From Lamprobacter sp046541315 (GTDB taxonomy: Bacteria > Pseudomonadota > Gammaproteobacteria > Chromatiales > Chromatiaceae), in the NCBI RefSeq assembly GCF_046541315.1, contig NZ_JBKHDN010000039.1, positions 1-16,857 of the forward strand: a stretch of DNA of 16,857 nucleotides. The letters are read 5' to 3'. A model generated the notes under the pieces. It ran no database searches and had not been told where the DNA came from. It saw only the letters and a program-made list of their open reading frames with translations. The position numbers and the translations under genes are program-made. Positions 15,835 to 16,857 of the stretch are shown one piece after another (the stretch's first letter is position 1; each line of letters opens with the position of its first letter).

Positions 15835-16857
15835 CTAGGGCGTCCGGGACTGGCTCAAACGCGGGATCTCGCTATCGGCGAGGGCGTTATTCAATAGCAT
15901 CAGGGTGCGCGGCCCGGCGATACCATCGACCTCCAAGCCGCGAGCGCGTTGGAACGCCTCCACCGCAGCCTGCAAGTCGGCGTCATAGCGGGGACTGTCG
16001 AGGTCGGTCAGCGTGGCGTCGGGCACCGCCGCGAGCCGCTGTCGCAACCAGGACACCGTCGCCCCGGTCGTGCTGGGGCCGATCAGACGCGTCCCCGAAG
16101 GCGGCGGGCGCCAGAGCATGAGCACATCGCCGGACCAGCGCTCATCCAGGCTCGCGATCGCCACCCGCCGCTGCCGATCGCCACGCGTCAACACCGCGTA
16201 CTCATCATCGATGCCGGTGATCAGCGCATGGCGCGGTTGCCCATCGATCATCAGTTCCAGCACGGCCGGGCGATCGAACAGGCGCAGGTCGCTCCAGCGC
16301 TCGTTCGAGCGCTCACAGTCGAGCCCCAGCTCGGTGACCGCAGCACAGTCGGCGGCGGCGTCCGGCGCATGGCCCCAGGGTTGCAGCAGGGCCGGAAGCG
16401 ACTCGTGTTCCTCCAGCAACAGCTCGGAGAGGTCGCCGAGCGCGGCCTCGGGCACCTGCGGGGCAATCCGCGCGAGCGCGATGCGGGGGATGACCGCCTC
16501 CGGCGCTTCAGGCGCATCCGACACATCCGCCACCCCGGGCGCGGCCGGCATGAGCGCGGCGGCTTGCTCGCTGTCCGCACGGGCGCTCGCCACCACCCGC
16601 TCGCGGTCGATGTTCGCGCCGGGCCTCGCGGGGTTGGTTGTCTCCTTGATCGCAGGATTGTTCGCGGCCTGAGTCGCGGGGTTGGTGGTTGCGTTGATCG
16701 CAGCGGCGCGATCCTCTGCCATGAGCTTGCCGGCAACCACGGCTTCGTTGCGGGCGGCTGTTGCCTCGTCGGCCTTGGTCGCACCGGGCGCCTCAGCCGC
16801 GCCGGCGGTCGCATCGATCGCAGCGGCTGCCTCGGCGGTCGCCCCAGTCGCCTTCAT
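15835..16857 (-). CDS. gspA: GspA/ExeA-type secretion protein, C-terminal part with peptidoglycan-binding domain (probably truncated by window)
   Basis: The visible 340 residues match the periplasmic half of ExeA/GspA, which binds peptidoglycan and, with GspB, clears the way for the type II secretin. About 1-140 is an Ala-rich low-complexity stretch (with NPA/NNPA motifs); about 155-252 resembles the C39-peptidase-like region of ExeA (ERWSDLRLFDRPAVLELM, ALITGIDDEYAVL, WSGDVLMLWRPP); and 262-326 is a PG_binding_1 domain (VSWLRQRLA, LQAAVEAFQRARGLEVDGI, GPRTLMLLNNAL). The ATG at the window edge is very probably an internal Met, since the AAA+ ATPase domain and transmembrane helix of GspA should lie further upstream. 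If it were the true start, the protein would be a cytosolic fragment lacking the ATPase. The TAG stop is 24 nt before gspB. Confidence 0.85.
   Translation of the reverse strand: MKATGATAEAAAAIDATAGAAEAPGATKADEATAARNEAVVAGKLMAEDRAAAINATTNPATQAANNPAIKETTNPARPGANIDRERVVASARADSEQAAALMPAAPGVADVSDAPEAPEAVIPRIALARIAPQVPEAALGDLSELLLEEHESLPALLQPWGHAPDAAADCAAVTELGLDCERSNERWSDLRLFDRPAVLELMIDGQPRHALITGIDDEYAVLTRGDRQRRVAIASLDERWSGDVLMLWRPPPSGTRLIGPSTTGATVSWLRQRLAAVPDATLTDLDSPRYDADLQAAVEAFQRARGLEVDGIAGPRTLMLLNNALADSEIPRLSQSRTP

Overview
The window is high-GC (about 65-70% by eye, 73% in a sampled 60-base stretch of radA) chromosomal DNA. It looks like a gammaproteobacterium, and the gene set and protein style would fit a Chromatiales/Chromatiaceae-type purple sulfur bacterium. 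That placement is inferred from gene order (dnaB-alr-radA, a RapA close to E. coli's, gspA-gspB of a type II secretion system) and not from a marker gene. There is no phage, transposase, integrase or CRISPR array here. Apart from one intein, most of the window is housekeeping.

Left block (1-3786, + strand): the 3' part of dnaB, interrupted by a large LAGLIDADG-type intein whose N-terminus lies outside the window, then alr and radA. The three genes are coupled by overlapping stop/start codons (ATGA for dnaB/alr, TTGA for alr/radA). The intein is visibly poorer in GC than the host gene (about 45% in a sampled stretch). A 295-base non-coding gap follows, with a hairpin, an AT-rich inverted repeat and a short tandem repeat.

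Middle block (4082-8317, - strand): in transcription order, tRNA-Ser(GGA), a TonB-dependent outer-membrane receptor, a small periplasmic YfiR-like protein, and a membrane-bound GGDEF diguanylate cyclase with a periplasmic CxxC sensor domain and a PAS domain. The three protein genes are 2 nt apart and overlapping by 11 nt. They look like an outer-membrane to periplasm to inner-membrane to c-di-GMP relay, with the receptor standing where an OmpA-like protein (YfiB) stands in the YfiBNR system. This is the most interesting candidate system in the window.

Right block (8376-16857): a SAM-dependent methyltransferase and mutM (fpg) form a tight + strand pair. A type I glycerate kinase (-) is divergent from rapA (+). 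A nested inverted-repeat structure separates rapA from the convergent gspA-gspB pair (-). The gspA frame reaches the right edge and is probably truncated by the window. GspB contains two DNA-level 12-bp tandem repeat arrays in its low-complexity linker.
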